Below are positions 10,301 through 21,427 of a stretch of 64,000 nucleotides of DNA, in pieces. The notes beneath the pieces are model-generated. The model was not told the origin of the DNA. It did no database searches and was given only the letters and a program-made list of their open reading frames with translations. This DNA comes from Gracilaria gracilis (lineage: Eukaryota; Rhodophyta; Florideophyceae; Gracilariales; Gracilariaceae), in NCBI GenBank assembly GCA_030374805.1, contig JARGSG010000098.1, forward strand, positions 124,001 to 188,000. The letters are read 5' to 3'. Every line of letters starts with the position of its first letter. Position 1 is the first letter of the stretch. Position numbers and translations under genes: made by a program.

Positions 10301-11617
10301 GAAGTGTTTTGGTTATTCCTGGAACGGTATATGTTTTGCAAAACATATCAAGCAGGACAAGGGGACTCTTTGCCACTACACATCAACCATGTTATTGGAG
10401 ACTTGTTTGAAAATTTGATGCACAAGCCAAAAAGAATCGGCAAAGAAGTTAGAGTTCATCAATCTTCTTCAAACGAAAGAAAAGGGTATCACAGTTCCAA
10501 CAAGATTGTTGAGAAGGGATACGGACGAATACTGAAGAGAAGTAAGAACTTGGAAGAGGCAGCTAGAGCTGTAATGTTTTTGGAGCGGTCTCCGGCCGAT
10601 CTTGCTCTCATTGCGATTCCTTCCAGACGCATTGAAGGAAAACAAGAATGCCGACCAGAAATAAATGGCACTAGTCGTGGAGCAAGAACATTGTCAACAT
10701 CTTTGTCTAGTCCAGCTCCGGGTAGTGGAATTCGAGGCAACGTCAGAGACGGTTTCGTCACTACTAACAGTAGGAAGCGCGAAGGCGATGGGGAACATAC
10801 TCAGAACGGTAATATTGGAAAGGGGTTGAACGGGACTGAATCAGTGTCTGATGACGTGCTTTCTCAAGATACAAATGCTGAGGACAGCTTCTACGATGAA
10901 GTCTATGAAGGCGACGAAACTCCTGAGTCCGAAGAGTATGCGGAAAGTGTCGATGAAGACTCTGGTGACGACGAAGGCAATGAATCTGAGGACTCAGATG
11001 AGGAGGATATACCAATTCGACGCCAGCGACCTCGAACAGAGGAAGAAGATGCATTTGCGAAGGAACTAGCGGCATTTACTGCTGCTGCAGTTCAAAGTGC
11101 CCGCTCGTCAACTTCCCGAATTACTAAGTTTGACCGTATGGCCATTCCGATGGCTTTAATGACTCAAAAGATGGAAGAAGAAAAGGCGGCCGCTGCTGCC
11201 GCCGCGGCGGAAGCAGCGAATTCTGGAAATCAAGAGTATACTTCTGATGACGATGAGGAAGGGAGAACTAGAAGTGAACACAGAAGCAATTACCAGAAGA
11301 AGTCAGTTGAGTTCAAAATGCTCGTTAGGAAGGGGGGGAAAAGCCAGCTCCATGGTCTTAAAGTGCCTGCATCCAGTTCCCTCGCCGTAGCTGCAAAGGA
11401 AAGTGAAACAGCTGATGCAGCTAGATCAGAAGAAACGAAGCGATTGGTTCTTGGCAGCACTATAGTGCTGAACGATGATAGTGATGACTTGGACGATGAG
11501 GTTCCGCTTCGTTTTCAGCAGGATGTCCGTGATAAAGAGAAGAGCATTCGTCAACAGAGGGTGGATGATGAACAAGAACTTCTCTCAACCCTTTTCAGAC
11601 CACGACCACGCCGGTAA
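7310..11617 (+). CDS. UPF2: UPF2 (NMD2), nonsense-mediated mRNA decay factor
   Basis: A 1435-residue intronless gene starting at MNTPQRDEGG. An Arg-rich N-terminus and a Lys/Glu-rich segment (residues about 115-145) precede three MIF4G-type helical domains: about 180-390, 590-770 (starting MDKLFSRLA) and 795-1010 (starting LHEYIRHLIYYRLD). Then come a linker, a very acidic stretch (about 1180-1240), and the C-terminal UPF1-binding region near residue 1333 (EFKMLVRKGGKSQLHGLKVP), as in other UPF2 proteins. UPF2 bridges UPF1 and UPF3 in nonsense-mediated decay; MIF4G-3 binds UPF3 in studied homologues. Length and domain order are normal. The gene ends 105 bp from the convergent ePHD gene. Confidence 0.93.
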   Translation: MNTPQRDEGGRGRRRRRRGPPPNSRNDADQSPQPHRQSRKPQSYQSKPYRNARRENAAAPSQNQSANEKGKRSESSNASIPSGANREKPDTKVKGGSTIVAESGPETTPEKTMEQKANEKKDEQKREEKEREQAKRREILEAQNAKRSAERDRNLLYIESVQGDSMKKERPSDSELRQLDSSLKKCTGFLRKIRFSGITADSASTLCNEARTLNLSRYISEVVAAITESKLRSSDIDNIIMLCGEMHRRYEDFTTQLVASLATLIVGSTGNGSARDLPSRKASMRLMVEMFVLGMISDINPVTSVLKQLMKASKESMENAVQSLAILATFVRCANRTLLPLPPIPPEIPTALSSADSLEMTAWESSLLPAGAKGNILGALESFYISDVERIVKEAANTLNKAKIALNRSVQMRGSPEESRSTAYETAKQVCEKIVTSANVLAESLGKPAIDVPANEGQGIGSPVEPSGGQDITHVIVANPFNSFGKSRQSVQDVDMMMHADHPFEGDQQRIFYTELVSAKDILEKAREPHPKESSPKEKSADAQPNEQVGVQKSSSTSSKGDSHDVKTNSNGKSSTDGRRKSSDKHLSMDKLFSRLAATETKEEADTFVRQFIVSTDGFRNGAKRLGKALLSVSAQKLNVLPAYSRVAATLQSLYPDMVSTIATGLEEEFRFLLSKPDADEKILSTCTKSATYVGEYVKFGLIPSSVMFELLALCMRDLSGHRVDLACHILETCGRYVYLSPTTHIRMATILETLWRLKSVKNLEARHNTLIETAFFAVRLSPGSKAHKKKSRPPLHEYIRHLIYYRLDSTNISWTHSQLMKLPWNDELESYVARKFVKISRARFSTIPYVAALIGSLQKDKPAIVTSIIDSLLESIRTGMEKNDGRESQRRLAEVRLLGELHSCGIADEKVIYNVLYLFITLGHENGDVNQRKGRTGSNEMHLNGPQTSNENLASTKNGTFTNAPDPPGDFFRIRLACSLLESCGRVLAVANRRKLEVFWLFLERYMFCKTYQAGQGDSLPLHINHVIGDLFENLMHKPKRIGKEVRVHQSSSNERKGYHSSNKIVEKGYGRILKRSKNLEEAARAVMFLERSPADLALIAIPSRRIEGKQECRPEINGTSRGARTLSTSLSSPAPGSGIRGNVRDGFVTTNSRKREGDGEHTQNGNIGKGLNGTESVSDDVLSQDTNAEDSFYDEVYEGDETPESEEYAESVDEDSGDDEGNESEDSDEEDIPIRRQRPRTEEEDAFAKELAAFTAAAVQSARSSTSRITKFDRMAIPMALMTQKMEEEKAAAAAAAAEAANSGNQEYTSDDDEEGRTRSEHRSNYQKKSVEFKMLVRKGGKSQLHGLKVPASSSLAVAAKESETADAARSEETKRLVLGSTIVLNDDSDDLDDEVPLRFQQDVRDKEKSIRQQRVDDEQELLSTLFRPRPRR

Positions 11618-11722
11618 TGCTTACAAAGTCTTCAACACGAGGAAACTCAAAATTGCATCTTTATATTACGAAGTTAAGCGAGGTTGGAGCTACAATACAC
11701 ATACAAAGTCCTGACTCCCACA

Positions 11723-14338
11723 TCATGTCACAGATTTTCCATGGCCTGGGGGAGGTCTGACTCGTGGAACTATTCGAGAACCCTCTGAACCGTCGAGAAC
11801 CTTACCCGGAAGAATTCCACGCAAGCTTGTGGGGAAAAGCTCATCCCAGTCCATGGCGTGATTCGAATCCGTTCGAGCTATCGAACGACGACGAATAGGT
11901 GGAAGAGACTTTGACGGCTGCTTAGCTGAAGCGTTCCCATAGGGTACAGAGCTTATGTTTGCGTTGTTCGGGTTCTGGGCGGATACGTTACTTTTCACAA
12001 ACAAGCCTGCGTTGGATATATTCGAAGAATGGGACGAAGAATTGTATCTCCCCTTCACACTCACAATGGATTTCCTTTGACGAATACTATCTTGGCCCTG
12101 AGCACCTTCACCTTCTCTGGCCGTGGACGACTCTCGTCGCGCAAGTTGCTCGTACTCTTCTCGTTCTCTTGGGGACATGAGACTCCAAAGGCGAGCCATG
12201 CTTCTCATGGAATCCTCCATCGAGTCCTGTGGTCTCAGCATACGTTCCTTAGGAAGCTGACGCTCTAGAAATATTTCCCAAGCCGATTTTATCTTACGTT
12301 GCAGATTCCCTTTAGGATACCTTCGTGCTGAGCTAGGGACTTCAGCCTCCTCCCCGTTTTCAGCCACAAACGTTGTGTCCGGAATGGTACCTGTCGCAGG
12401 TTGTTTTGCAACCTGTTCGATGCCCTCTTCAGTTGCTTCTTGAATGGGTATATCTTCCCCAGCCGGCGATGAACTAGTGTTATCGGGGGTCTTCTCTTGT
12501 TCCTTGTTCCTTTCTTGTCTATTGATTGGAGGTAGTCTGGTAGATTGTAAAGGAATGGTCTGAATAACGTCTACTTGAGCAGAACGGCGCTCCCCAGAAT
12601 TGTTCGGAGAGGCACTCCTCAGTCGCTTCGGAGATCTCTCCGTGTCCTGCTCTGAGCCATTCCCGCTAGCGTCTTGATGAATAGATCTCTTCGTGCCGCT
12701 TCCTGCGTCATTTGACCTCGCTTCGGTTTCTCCGTTCTGGGCCGCAGCAGCAGTAGCTTGGTTTCGATCTACGGATGGTACTAGTTTCTTAACAATGCGG
12801 ATATCTTCCTTCTTCCATTCAGGAGCGCAACGGAGATTTCGAAGTAGCAGTAAACTAGATACTTCGCGAGAAGCAAGAGCAGCGCGCACCCGAAATGCAG
12901 CTGCATCGTCCCTCGGAGCGTCCTCCCCTAGCACCGTCAAGTACGCTAAACGCCCCGACGCGACATCCAAGGCAGATGCCCGCAGCGCCTTCACGCGGTC
13001 CGAAATGCAAAGTTTGTCTCGTCGGCTGACAATCCTTCTCCGCTTGTGTGAGAACAACACTTTTGTACTGTCGTACACAGCTGGGTGAGAGCAGATCCTC
13101 CATCGGCGCGAGAATATCACCTCAGTTTCCCTCCTCCTGAGCATAGTGAAGCGCGAGTGCGGGGCATCCAGACCAAACGTACTGTCGTCTCTTCTTTGTG
13201 CGGCAGCAACATCAGCAATGGTACCCGCCTCCATCAGAGTGATGTACGTCTGTTCCTTGCCAAGGTGAGCATGATTCAAGCAAAATGCAGCAAAGAAACG
13301 ATCCACCGTATACGCACCACTGATACGCAGACATCGCAGATGATAAACCTTCTTACAACGCTGCACGTAGCAGCCAATTGTAGCACCTCTATCGCCGCAA
13401 TGCGCACACTTTAACTGCCTTCCGCGACAATGCTCGTCATAAACCCTTCGCAACTGCCCCGAGGCAGCGTCGGCATACACCTGGGGAGCCCAACAAGCAC
13501 ACTCAAAATGTACGAAGAGACGCGCGTGACCGCGCCGATCGACAAAAGGCCCAATTAACTCGCTGCCCAGCTCCTTTCCGTCAAACGCGGCGAGATCCGG
13601 ACAGAAGCAACACTGCGACGCGGTGCGTCCCACGGCCAGTTTCTTGGCGGCGGAGCGCGTCATTCGACACTGCTGCACATTAGCTTGGTCGCCTTGTTGA
13701 CTGGTACTCACAGGCAGCGTCTGCGACGAAGGAGTGACGGTACATGGCGTGTCAGCATTGTGATTTGCGCGTTTGAGTTTGTCTATGGCGGCTCGTCGCT
13801 GTCTCTTGAGGCGCTGCACGCGCTGGTGTACCATTTGGGCGCCATGTAAATCGGTCGGCAACTGCATCGGGTCGGTGGCAACCATGTCGAGTGTGCGACC
13901 ATTCGCCAGAAGGCTGCAATCATAGCCCGTAGCCAGCCGGTTGACAAACGTTCGCTCGGTCAGAGAAGGGCTGGGCGCCACGGCTCGCGCCTTTGCCACA
14001 TACGTTTCAAAGGCATGGTTGGGTTCGTGGATGTCGGTGGCGCTTGTGACTCGGATACCAAGCTGCTCCGACACCAGGTTGTTAAACACGGCCCACGTGA
14101 TGAAGGACGAGTCGGCGCGTCCATGCTTCTGAGCTTCGAGGTCGAGGTCGACATCGTCGTCGCCCGCAGCTCGTCCGGTCGGCCCGTGCGGCTGACGAGG
14201 GTCGACGAACGGATGTGAATAAAGCCTGCGCAATGAGGTGGCCAAGCGCTGTCGTCGCTCCGCATCGCGTTGGTGGCGACGAGCAACGCCGCCGCCACGC
14301 TCATCGTCGCCGCCGTCGCCGCCGTCGCCGCCATGCAT
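11723..14338 (-). CDS. Extended PHD finger plus HMG-box-like nuclear protein
   Basis: An 871-residue intronless gene. Residues about 243-350 form an extended PHD module: a C2HC zinc knuckle (CCFCPD ... HFECACWAP) followed by a PHD-type finger (LKCAHCGDRGATIGCYVQRC, then KKVYHLRCL and FCLNH). Residues about 680-735 (WEIFLERQLPKERML ... LSPREREEYEQLAR, with MSP before REREEY) look like an HMG box. The N-terminus is Gly/Asp/Arg-rich, and long stretches between domains are disordered. ePHD modules bind chromatin or histone tails, and HMG boxes bind DNA, so a chromatin role is inferred. No specific orthologue was recognised. The first ATG of the frame is used; two CAT/ATG positions lie 4 bp apart there, but only 14336-14338 is in frame. 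Confidence 0.75.
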   Translation of the reverse strand: MHGGDGGDGGDDERGGGVARRHQRDAERRQRLATSLRRLYSHPFVDPRQPHGPTGRAAGDDDVDLDLEAQKHGRADSSFITWAVFNNLVSEQLGIRVTSATDIHEPNHAFETYVAKARAVAPSPSLTERTFVNRLATGYDCSLLANGRTLDMVATDPMQLPTDLHGAQMVHQRVQRLKRQRRAAIDKLKRANHNADTPCTVTPSSQTLPVSTSQQGDQANVQQCRMTRSAAKKLAVGRTASQCCFCPDLAAFDGKELGSELIGPFVDRRGHARLFVHFECACWAPQVYADAASGQLRRVYDEHCRGRQLKCAHCGDRGATIGCYVQRCKKVYHLRCLRISGAYTVDRFFAAFCLNHAHLGKEQTYITLMEAGTIADVAAAQRRDDSTFGLDAPHSRFTMLRRRETEVIFSRRWRICSHPAVYDSTKVLFSHKRRRIVSRRDKLCISDRVKALRASALDVASGRLAYLTVLGEDAPRDDAAAFRVRAALASREVSSLLLLRNLRCAPEWKKEDIRIVKKLVPSVDRNQATAAAAQNGETEARSNDAGSGTKRSIHQDASGNGSEQDTERSPKRLRSASPNNSGERRSAQVDVIQTIPLQSTRLPPINRQERNKEQEKTPDNTSSSPAGEDIPIQEATEEGIEQVAKQPATGTIPDTTFVAENGEEAEVPSSARRYPKGNLQRKIKSAWEIFLERQLPKERMLRPQDSMEDSMRSMARLWSLMSPREREEYEQLARRESSTAREGEGAQGQDSIRQRKSIVSVKGRYNSSSHSSNISNAGLFVKSNVSAQNPNNANISSVPYGNASAKQPSKSLPPIRRRSIARTDSNHAMDWDELFPTSLRGILPGKVLDGSEGSRIVPRVRPPPGHGKSVT

Positions 14339-15116
14339 GTCGCCAACCTGCGCGTTACCACTCGCGCCGTCGCCACCTTTGACTCGTCTCTTCCGCGAAG
14401 ATACACTTTGAGCTTGCTATGCACCACCGCAAAAAAAAAGCAACACATCCGGCACTGGCGCGCTGTAAGCTGGTGTAAGCGCGGCGACGGGGTCGAGTGC
14501 AGTGCGTGCGCTGCGGTGCGCTCGCGCGTAAGAAGGCGGCGTGCGCGGCGGCAGGCGCGAGTTGACGGAGTTGGTGTCGCCATCGGTCATCCGTCAAGCG
14601 CTTGCGCACTATTTTTGTGCGTGTGTTTGTTGTGTGTGTGCGCTTTGCTTGAGCTGCTACGCCTCGTGCTCACCCGCGGCGCGCGCGTGCTGGCACGGAC
14701 GAACGAAGCCCAAGTGCGGCGTTGTTGCGGTGTTCACGAGCGGCGCTGTTGGCGCTTTTGCTTGTATTGAGACGGTTGCGTTTGTTGCTCTCGTGCGTCG
14801 CCGCCCTGTGCGCGCGTGCATGTGGCCGTTTGTCTCGCCCCCACGCTGACTGCCACCGTGTGTGCCTTGCTCCAATCGAGCCGCTTCTTCTTCATTTTCT
14901 TCTTCCTGCGCTTGTGCCCCGTAATTGTTTTCACTTGAGCCTAAATACAACTTTCCCCCTCCTTCCACTCCCCCCCCCCCCCTCCCCCACCCCTTCCCCA
15001 CCCCCCCCCCCCCCCCCCCCCCCCCGCACCAACCACCCCAAACCCCACCAATCACCCCCAACCAACCATCACTACCCCTCTGCACCCCTCTGCACCCCTC
15101 TGCACCCCTCTGCACC
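14339..15116. promoter_or_regulatory. Divergent promoter region with poly-C tracts, ePHD / DWNN genes
   Basis: 778 bp between divergent start codons. On the DWNN side it contains long homopolymer C runs (13 C at 14970-14982 and 25 C at 15001-15025), a CCAACC-rich segment, and a 10-bp unit TGCACCCCTC repeated three times plus a partial copy at 15081-15116, ending directly at the ATG. The leader of the DWNN gene is thus nearly all pyrimidine on the coding strand. Confidence 0.6.
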
Positions 15117-18100
15117 ATGTCGTCTTCCATCCACTTCCGCTTCAAGAGCGCCAAGGAGTTTGAGACCCTTTCGTTTGAGGGAGATTTCCTCAAGGTCGCC
15201 GACCTTAAGGTCGCCATCGTCGAGCGCAAGAAGCTCAACTTTGGTGAGGGTTTCGATCTCGAAATCAGCGACGCTTCCAACTCAGACGGTAAGTCTATCG
15301 TATCGCATCCGCACCGTGCGCGTCTCTCGCTGCACGTCTGCACCCGTCGTCAGGCTGTACCGCCCAACCACCTGTGTCGTAAACGCTTCTTTTCATCGCT
15401 AACATTCCGTTCTTATGATCCGCTCTCTCTGTGTCACTCGCCTGTCTTGCGATCCGTGCCTCTCTCTTCAATCTCACGCAGTTTTCCATGATGAAAACGC
15501 CCTCGTGCAGAAGAACACTTCCGTCATCGTGCGCCGAATCCCAGGTTTGAAACAGGGTGGAATACTGTCGCAGCAACAAATGGCGGCCAAGAATGAGCGA
15601 TACGCTGAGAAGAATGCATCTCGTGGCTTTAATGCATCCAAATCGGACGCCAATGCGATCGAAGCTCAGAACAATGCCATGCCGAAGACCATCGAAGGCG
15701 AGGATGAGGCCGCCAGGATTGCCTCACTGGTCATGCAGTCTGCTGCCTACGATCAGTACCCCCAACAACCGCGAGGCCGCTATCACCGTGGTGGACACCG
15801 CTCGCGAGGATATGGAAACCATAATCACCGCAAGGCACATCCCGATCGTGCCCCGCGACCGAGTCATAACTATGTCTGTCACCGCTGTAACAAGCCCGGT
15901 CATTGGATTGATGAATGTCCCACAAATGGCGACCCCAAGTTCGATAAGATTAAGGTGAGGGCGCCTACCGGCATTCCGCGAAGCATGTTGAGGCAGGTCG
16001 ATGCTCCGGAGTCGGGAACCGGACTTCAGGACAGCTCCGGTCATTTTGTCACTCTTCAGCCAAATGAGGAGGAATTCGCCAGGCAGACTGTTGGGCTCAG
16101 ATTGTCACAAGCGGCGGCCGCTGCTTCCGGGAAACCTGTACAAGAAGGTAGCAATGAGAGCAATGCAGCGGAGGCAGACAAACCAACTGCTTCGCCGAAT
16201 GGAACGTCTGAGGGACATTCCCCTACAGGAAGCAACGACCAAAAGGCACAAAGCCCCGATCAGAGCAATGGTCCAAACCACGATCAAGCCCAGGATCAGA
16301 AGAAGGATGAAAACTCCCAGGGCAAGCCAACTGATGCTCCCAGAGATCAGAACAGTAAGGGCGCTGGCCCCACGGATAGAACGGAAGACAAACTCGGAAA
16401 CAAGAAGAACAAGAATATGCCTAACGGCATCGGTCGACAGAACGGCAAACATGACGGCCGTTATGCGACCAACAAGAATCAGAACCGACGGGGCCCCAAT
16501 GTTGGAAGGCCACCTGCCGGTATGGGTATGCCCGGTCTTCCCCTTCCCAATATGCCACCGGGATTCCCGCCCATGCCTCCTTTCCCTCCACCTCCGCAAG
16601 TTTTAATGGCAATGGCGGCAATGGCAAACAACCAGAATGGTGGTGCTATCCCTGCAGGGATGCCGCCGGCCTTGATCCCAAACATGCCGTTTCCGTTTCC
16701 CAACATGCCTGCTGGTAACAGTTCAGAAGGTAACGGAGACGGAAAGGGAATGAATGGCTTTGGTTACCCGCCGTCCATTCTTCCGCTCCCACCCGGGGGT
16801 AACCAGAAAGGAAGCGGAAACGATCCTGTCTCTGTTTCTGGTAGAAAAGAACCTGATTCAGATAAGAAGGCACGAGGAACTTCGGACAGCCCAGACGGAG
16901 TTTCATCGATGCGAATGAATGGAAAGGATAGCAGAGAAGCAAGCGAAAAAGGGAACAGTGATCGCAGTGGAAAGAGGTCTCCTCCAGTCGCCCCGGCTGG
17001 GTCCAGATCCGAAAAACCCCCATCTCATGATGATCGTCTACCATCTGATAGTGCAGAAAAAGAGCATCGTAGGCACGACAGAACTTATGAAAACGAAACT
17101 GCACCTCCACGTGATTCCCGTGCAACACGTCCTTTGAATCGCTCCACACACCCTCGCCCTAGTACCCACCCTGCATCAGATATGGATGCACCTCAACGTC
17201 CCAGAAGCCCAGGGCGCTCATCACCGGACAGCTACCATGACAAAAGCAAGAGCCCGCGTACTAGAGAGGAGTCGCGATACAGAACGCGCCATGGCAGTCC
17301 GGACCGTCGAGAACGCTCGCACACCAGGCGGTACCGTTCACCGAGACCTCGATCTACTGAGAGGGAACGCTTTAGCCGTCGAAGCCCTTCCCCGATAACT
17401 CGGGAACGCCGCAGCACACGGATTCGAACTTCTCCGGAACGAGGATCCCGCAAGAGCCGCTCACCCGCAGGCCGCAGTCGTTATGAGGGTGATTGGTATC
17501 GCAGTGGGAGGAGACGGGATCGCCATCCTAGTCCCCGCCACTCTAGGAGGACTGAAGGTCGTTCAGAGCCCTCTCGCCGGCGCTCACGATCACCCCCTCC
17601 ACCAAGGTATAGTGCCCGACGTGGATCTCCGGCACCCTCTCGGACTCGAGCTGTGCCTAGCCGGAGGCCATATTCTCCTCCTGCAGATGGGGGACGAAGA
17701 GACTCCCTGGATCGAGCTGACACGCGAAGACGTACAGCCAGTGACTACGATGGTTATCGCGGTGACGAACGTGAGGCCAAACGCAAGAGGGTATCTAGGG
17801 GTGATGATTATGCTCGAAAGGTAAATGAGCTAAAAGCACGTAAAGACGACGCAAGCTTTGATCGCAGAGAGAGTCGAAGACTACAGGATCAAGATCGTGC
17901 TGAGGCTAGAGAGCGCAGCCCAGGATCACGTCGGAGAGATGAAAGATTAAAGCGAGGACGTGAATTTGTTAATGGTGATGAAAGAGACGACCTAAAGAGA
18001 TTGCGAAGAGACTCTTCTCTTGAGCATGCGCTACCACGACGTGAAGAACGTCGAGAAGAGCGACGTGATCGTGTATCTGTGCATGACCGTCTGGGGAGAC

Positions 18101-18153
18101 CACTTGGAGGTCGGAAAAGGAGTCGTCGGTCGGTTCATGACAGACTTGGTTAA
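15117..18153 (+). CDS. DWNN domain / zinc-knuckle protein (RBBP6/Mpe1-like) with SR-rich tail
   Basis: Two exons, 15117-15288 and 15482-18153, give 947 residues. The 193-nt intron starts GTAAGT, ends CACGCAG, and splits a Val codon in the DWNN domain. Residues 1-80 are the ubiquitin-like DWNN domain (MSSSIHFRFKSAKEF, then FHDENALVQKNTSVIVRR across the junction). A CCHC zinc knuckle follows at about 187-205 (YVCHRCNKPGHWIDECPTNG), as in RBBP6. The rest is Pro/Met/Gly-rich, then an RS/RSPS-rich tail of about 400 residues. RBBP6 and Mpe1 are subunits of the cleavage and polyadenylation machinery, and that is the likely role. The RING finger that normally follows the knuckle is not visible: no cysteine cluster exists after residue 205. 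Confidence 0.9.
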
Positions 18154-21100
18154 CTTGGGTTGTTGCGTATGAGACGCGTTGCGTATGAGACGCATTCGCC
18201 TACGTAGGCGCTTCGAAGGCAAGGCCTCGAAGAGATGTTGGAGATGGACGCATGTCTTGGGCTGAAAGGTACGTCTGAATAAGGAAGCTCAGAAATGTAA
18301 AACAGGAATATAACTGGAAAGCATCGATTTCATGACAGGACAAAGTGCGCTGGTCAAAGAAAGCGTCCCAACCCGGCTGATGATAGCAAATGTGAGGTGG
18401 GAGTTTTGAATGACGAGGTAATGGAGAACCACTAGTTCATATCAACGTGGATTGCCCCGCACATGCCTCAGATGGATGCGAACCAAAACCGAAGGAAGCT
18501 TTGCAAGGAATTCTAGTGGAATGTTTGCGCAGGATTAGCCGGATTGCATATTGGTCATGAATGGAAAAGCAAGTAGGATAGTTACAAGATCAGTCATTGA
18601 TTATTTTCGACTTTGTAGAGCATGATGCAAACGATAGTTTATTGAAGCGAGGATCACGAATAGTTTGTGACTTCTACGAAGATAGTCCGTCTTTAGCACA
18701 GAATCATATCGTTATGTAGAATTGTTGCTGATGTATGAGAGGGTTCTCTCTTTAGGTTGGCATTCAACCACATGTTTCTTCATGGTTTTTTTTTGTTCTT
18801 TGTTGCTCAGTAAATAGAAGTTTCGGAATTTGCTCAGCGTTACGGAGTCCGAAGACATTTGACTTAAATCGCCACTAAGTTACACAGATCTTGTTCATAT
18901 CTTTCCCTCAGTCCTAGTGCAATAAATCGATTTCTCGTAGCAATGTGGAGTTGTAACACACCAAATGACACTTTCCTAGGAGTTTCACAGCGTTAGTCCC
19001 AAACAGTGTGCAATGCAGACTTTTTATCAACCACTTGGAGCGGTGCGTATGATCTAAAATCCAGATCTTGTGCGCGCAATGGTTGACAGCCAAGGCGCCG
19101 AGACGTATCTAGAGGTGCAGGGGCACGGAAGCCCGAGGCAAACGCGTTTTGAAGCGGAGAACAATGACATCGAAACATGATGCCGGTCCTGCCACACCTT
19201 TTGTTTGAGGTCCAACAAAGCCATGTCACTGTCATTGTCCCAGGGGAAAGGTTAGGAGGGCTGGCTGACATCTCCCTCATCTCATGCAAGAATATTCCTC
19301 AGCTCTGCATCAAAGTTTATGCCAGAGCATATTTACAAGGAATCGTAGATACGAGTTGAAGCAGCCACTTGGTCTGGTCTTCACCAAAACACCTGAAGCA
19401 ATCTTCGCACAGACAACCTACGAAGGTTTATTCCGCAGAGCGAAAAGAGCCCCAACAGCATATCTGTAGAGCTCCACCAAACCAAGGGGTCGTGTTGTAA
19501 TTCTTCCAAACCAGAACCTATGCTAAACAACCCATTCGACATAGTTTGTGACACGCTAGTATTTTTGCATCCCCGCATTGCGTTTACAAGTTATCAGGAT
19601 GCGATTGCTGCTTCTCGTCTATTATAGTCATTATGTCTAGCATTACATCGACGAGACCAAGAACCTTGTCCGGATTCATTTGCCGAACCACACAGTTTAA
19701 CTTGGCGGACTCGAAAGCTCCAGCAACATGTGGAGCCTCATATTTAGATTCACTGCAGTACTCAAGGATTGGACTTCGGACAGAGATGCATGCTTTCCTC
19801 ATACGCTGGAATATGGTTCCATGCTAATACGTTCCTGTTCTGAACTTGGATGAACTTGGCCTCTGATCCAACAGCGGAGACGACCGAGTACAGAAAAATC
19901 AATTCGTACTTTGTAATGGGCAACTGTTCTAGACGCTGACTCAGACATTCGCTCATCTTCTGTCCATACCATGCTATTTCATGAGACTATCTCCGGAAAG
20001 CAAAAGCAGTCACCCTTGTGATGCACGAGAACCATATTGCTCCACCCGTTGACCAAGAGGGCCGATCACGACCCGGTGGTCATTCAGGTTGTGAGCTAGC
20101 AGATGTACCCCCTGCCAGGACAGACACTGAGAATGGTCCATTGTTGTCAATGGAATCTGAGATATGTTTTCCATCACTATCAAATACGAACTTCGCCCAT
20201 GAAAAACAATTCAGTAGGGTTACGTTGACGATTCGGATCTAACCGCGTTTGCTTTCTCGTCTCCAAATGCATGCACTGGATCGGACTTTCGGTCAACATA
20301 AAGCATGGATTTCGTCCCTCGCAAGAGATTTAGATTCTTCCCTTCCCGTGTTTGACAAAGACTCATGCGGAGAGAAGGATCTCTCGTCGTCGTGCGGAAA
20401 CCATGTTCACATTAACTTTAATAGGCTTCTTAACAAACCCAGCTCGGTTTCATGAATTCGAATTGAAATGGGAAACCGTGCTGGACCACGTTAGAGAACG
20501 AACGACAATAAAGGATAAGCAACGCTAGGCGTCGAGAAGTCATGATGGACAAACCAAGTTTGCATAAATAATGAATGGGATCATGTTGACCATGATGCTA
20601 GTCTACATTTACACCGATCGCAATTTCGGTCCATTCCTGGGTGATCGGAAAGTATTCAGCTACTCACAATGAGATGTGAACCGCAATCATCCCTCGTGTA
20701 GAATGCTAAGATCGAGACACCTGCGAAAGCTATAGGTACGTCAACCAATGTGCACGGGATGTTTCAATCCCATTAGAAAAATCTATACAAGGCTCAAAAG
20801 AAGGGCATGAAAGTACAGAGTGTGAGGGTTAGTATGTTGTGACTTGATCACGCAAAGCCTGAGTACCCCAACCCTCTGATAAAAAAATTATCTGCAGTAT
20901 CACAATGTGGATCTATGCCGGTAATTCCAATATATGCTGTTCGTCCTAGGTTGGGCGAGGTGAAACATCAGGAAGCTTGAAATCAACACATACCTTTCGT
21001 TGATTACCAGGATAGAAAGTACATCGAACTGTTGCAGTTTGCGATAAGGAAATAAAGTTAGTCACTCTTCAATCTGTCCGTGAGCCTCATGTCTCACAGG

Positions 21101-21427
21101 CGTTGGAGACTAATGAGAGCATGTATGGCATTCCTGAAAGCTCCTCGCTCCCGACGAACGATCCAAGGTGGCCTTGAGAGCCGATGGCGACTCTGGTCGC
21201 CGCCGGCGGATAGAAATGGAACTCATGAGCTGCCAAAAATGTGGCGCTTCTTCGGCGCTGCAAGCGGGCACACGTGGCTTGCCACTGTGCCATGGAGCAC
21301 GTCACCATGCACCGGATCAAATGATTGATCTCATTCCGGTGATCGTAGAAGTAACCAATCTGGAGTCCAGATTCTGGTGATACAAGGAAAGGTCCTCTCA
21401 CCGAGGCCGGTCCCCATCGACATTACA
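18154..21427. other. Gene-poor 3.3 kb region
   Basis: No intact gene was recognised. The first 0.8 kb follows the DWNN gene as probable 3' UTR and AT-richer spacer. Between 18.99 and 19.96 kb a chain of short minus-strand frames may be a decayed gene (listed separately). The remainder, 20.0-21.4 kb, shows only short frames on both strands and no clear repeats. Confidence 0.4.
18993..19956 (-). pseudogene. Possible remnant of a protein gene (unknown family)
   Basis: Successive minus-strand frames read like protein. The segment at 19762-19956 (SQRLEQLPITKYELIFLYS, VVSAVGSEAKFIQVQNRNV) continues after a frame change near 19800 into RSPILEYCSESKYEAPHVAG and MNPDKVLGLVDVMLDIM at 19584-19802. Shorter frames follow to 18993. 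Composition is protein-like, but no family was recognised. It could also be chance; this is a weak call. Confidence 0.25.
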
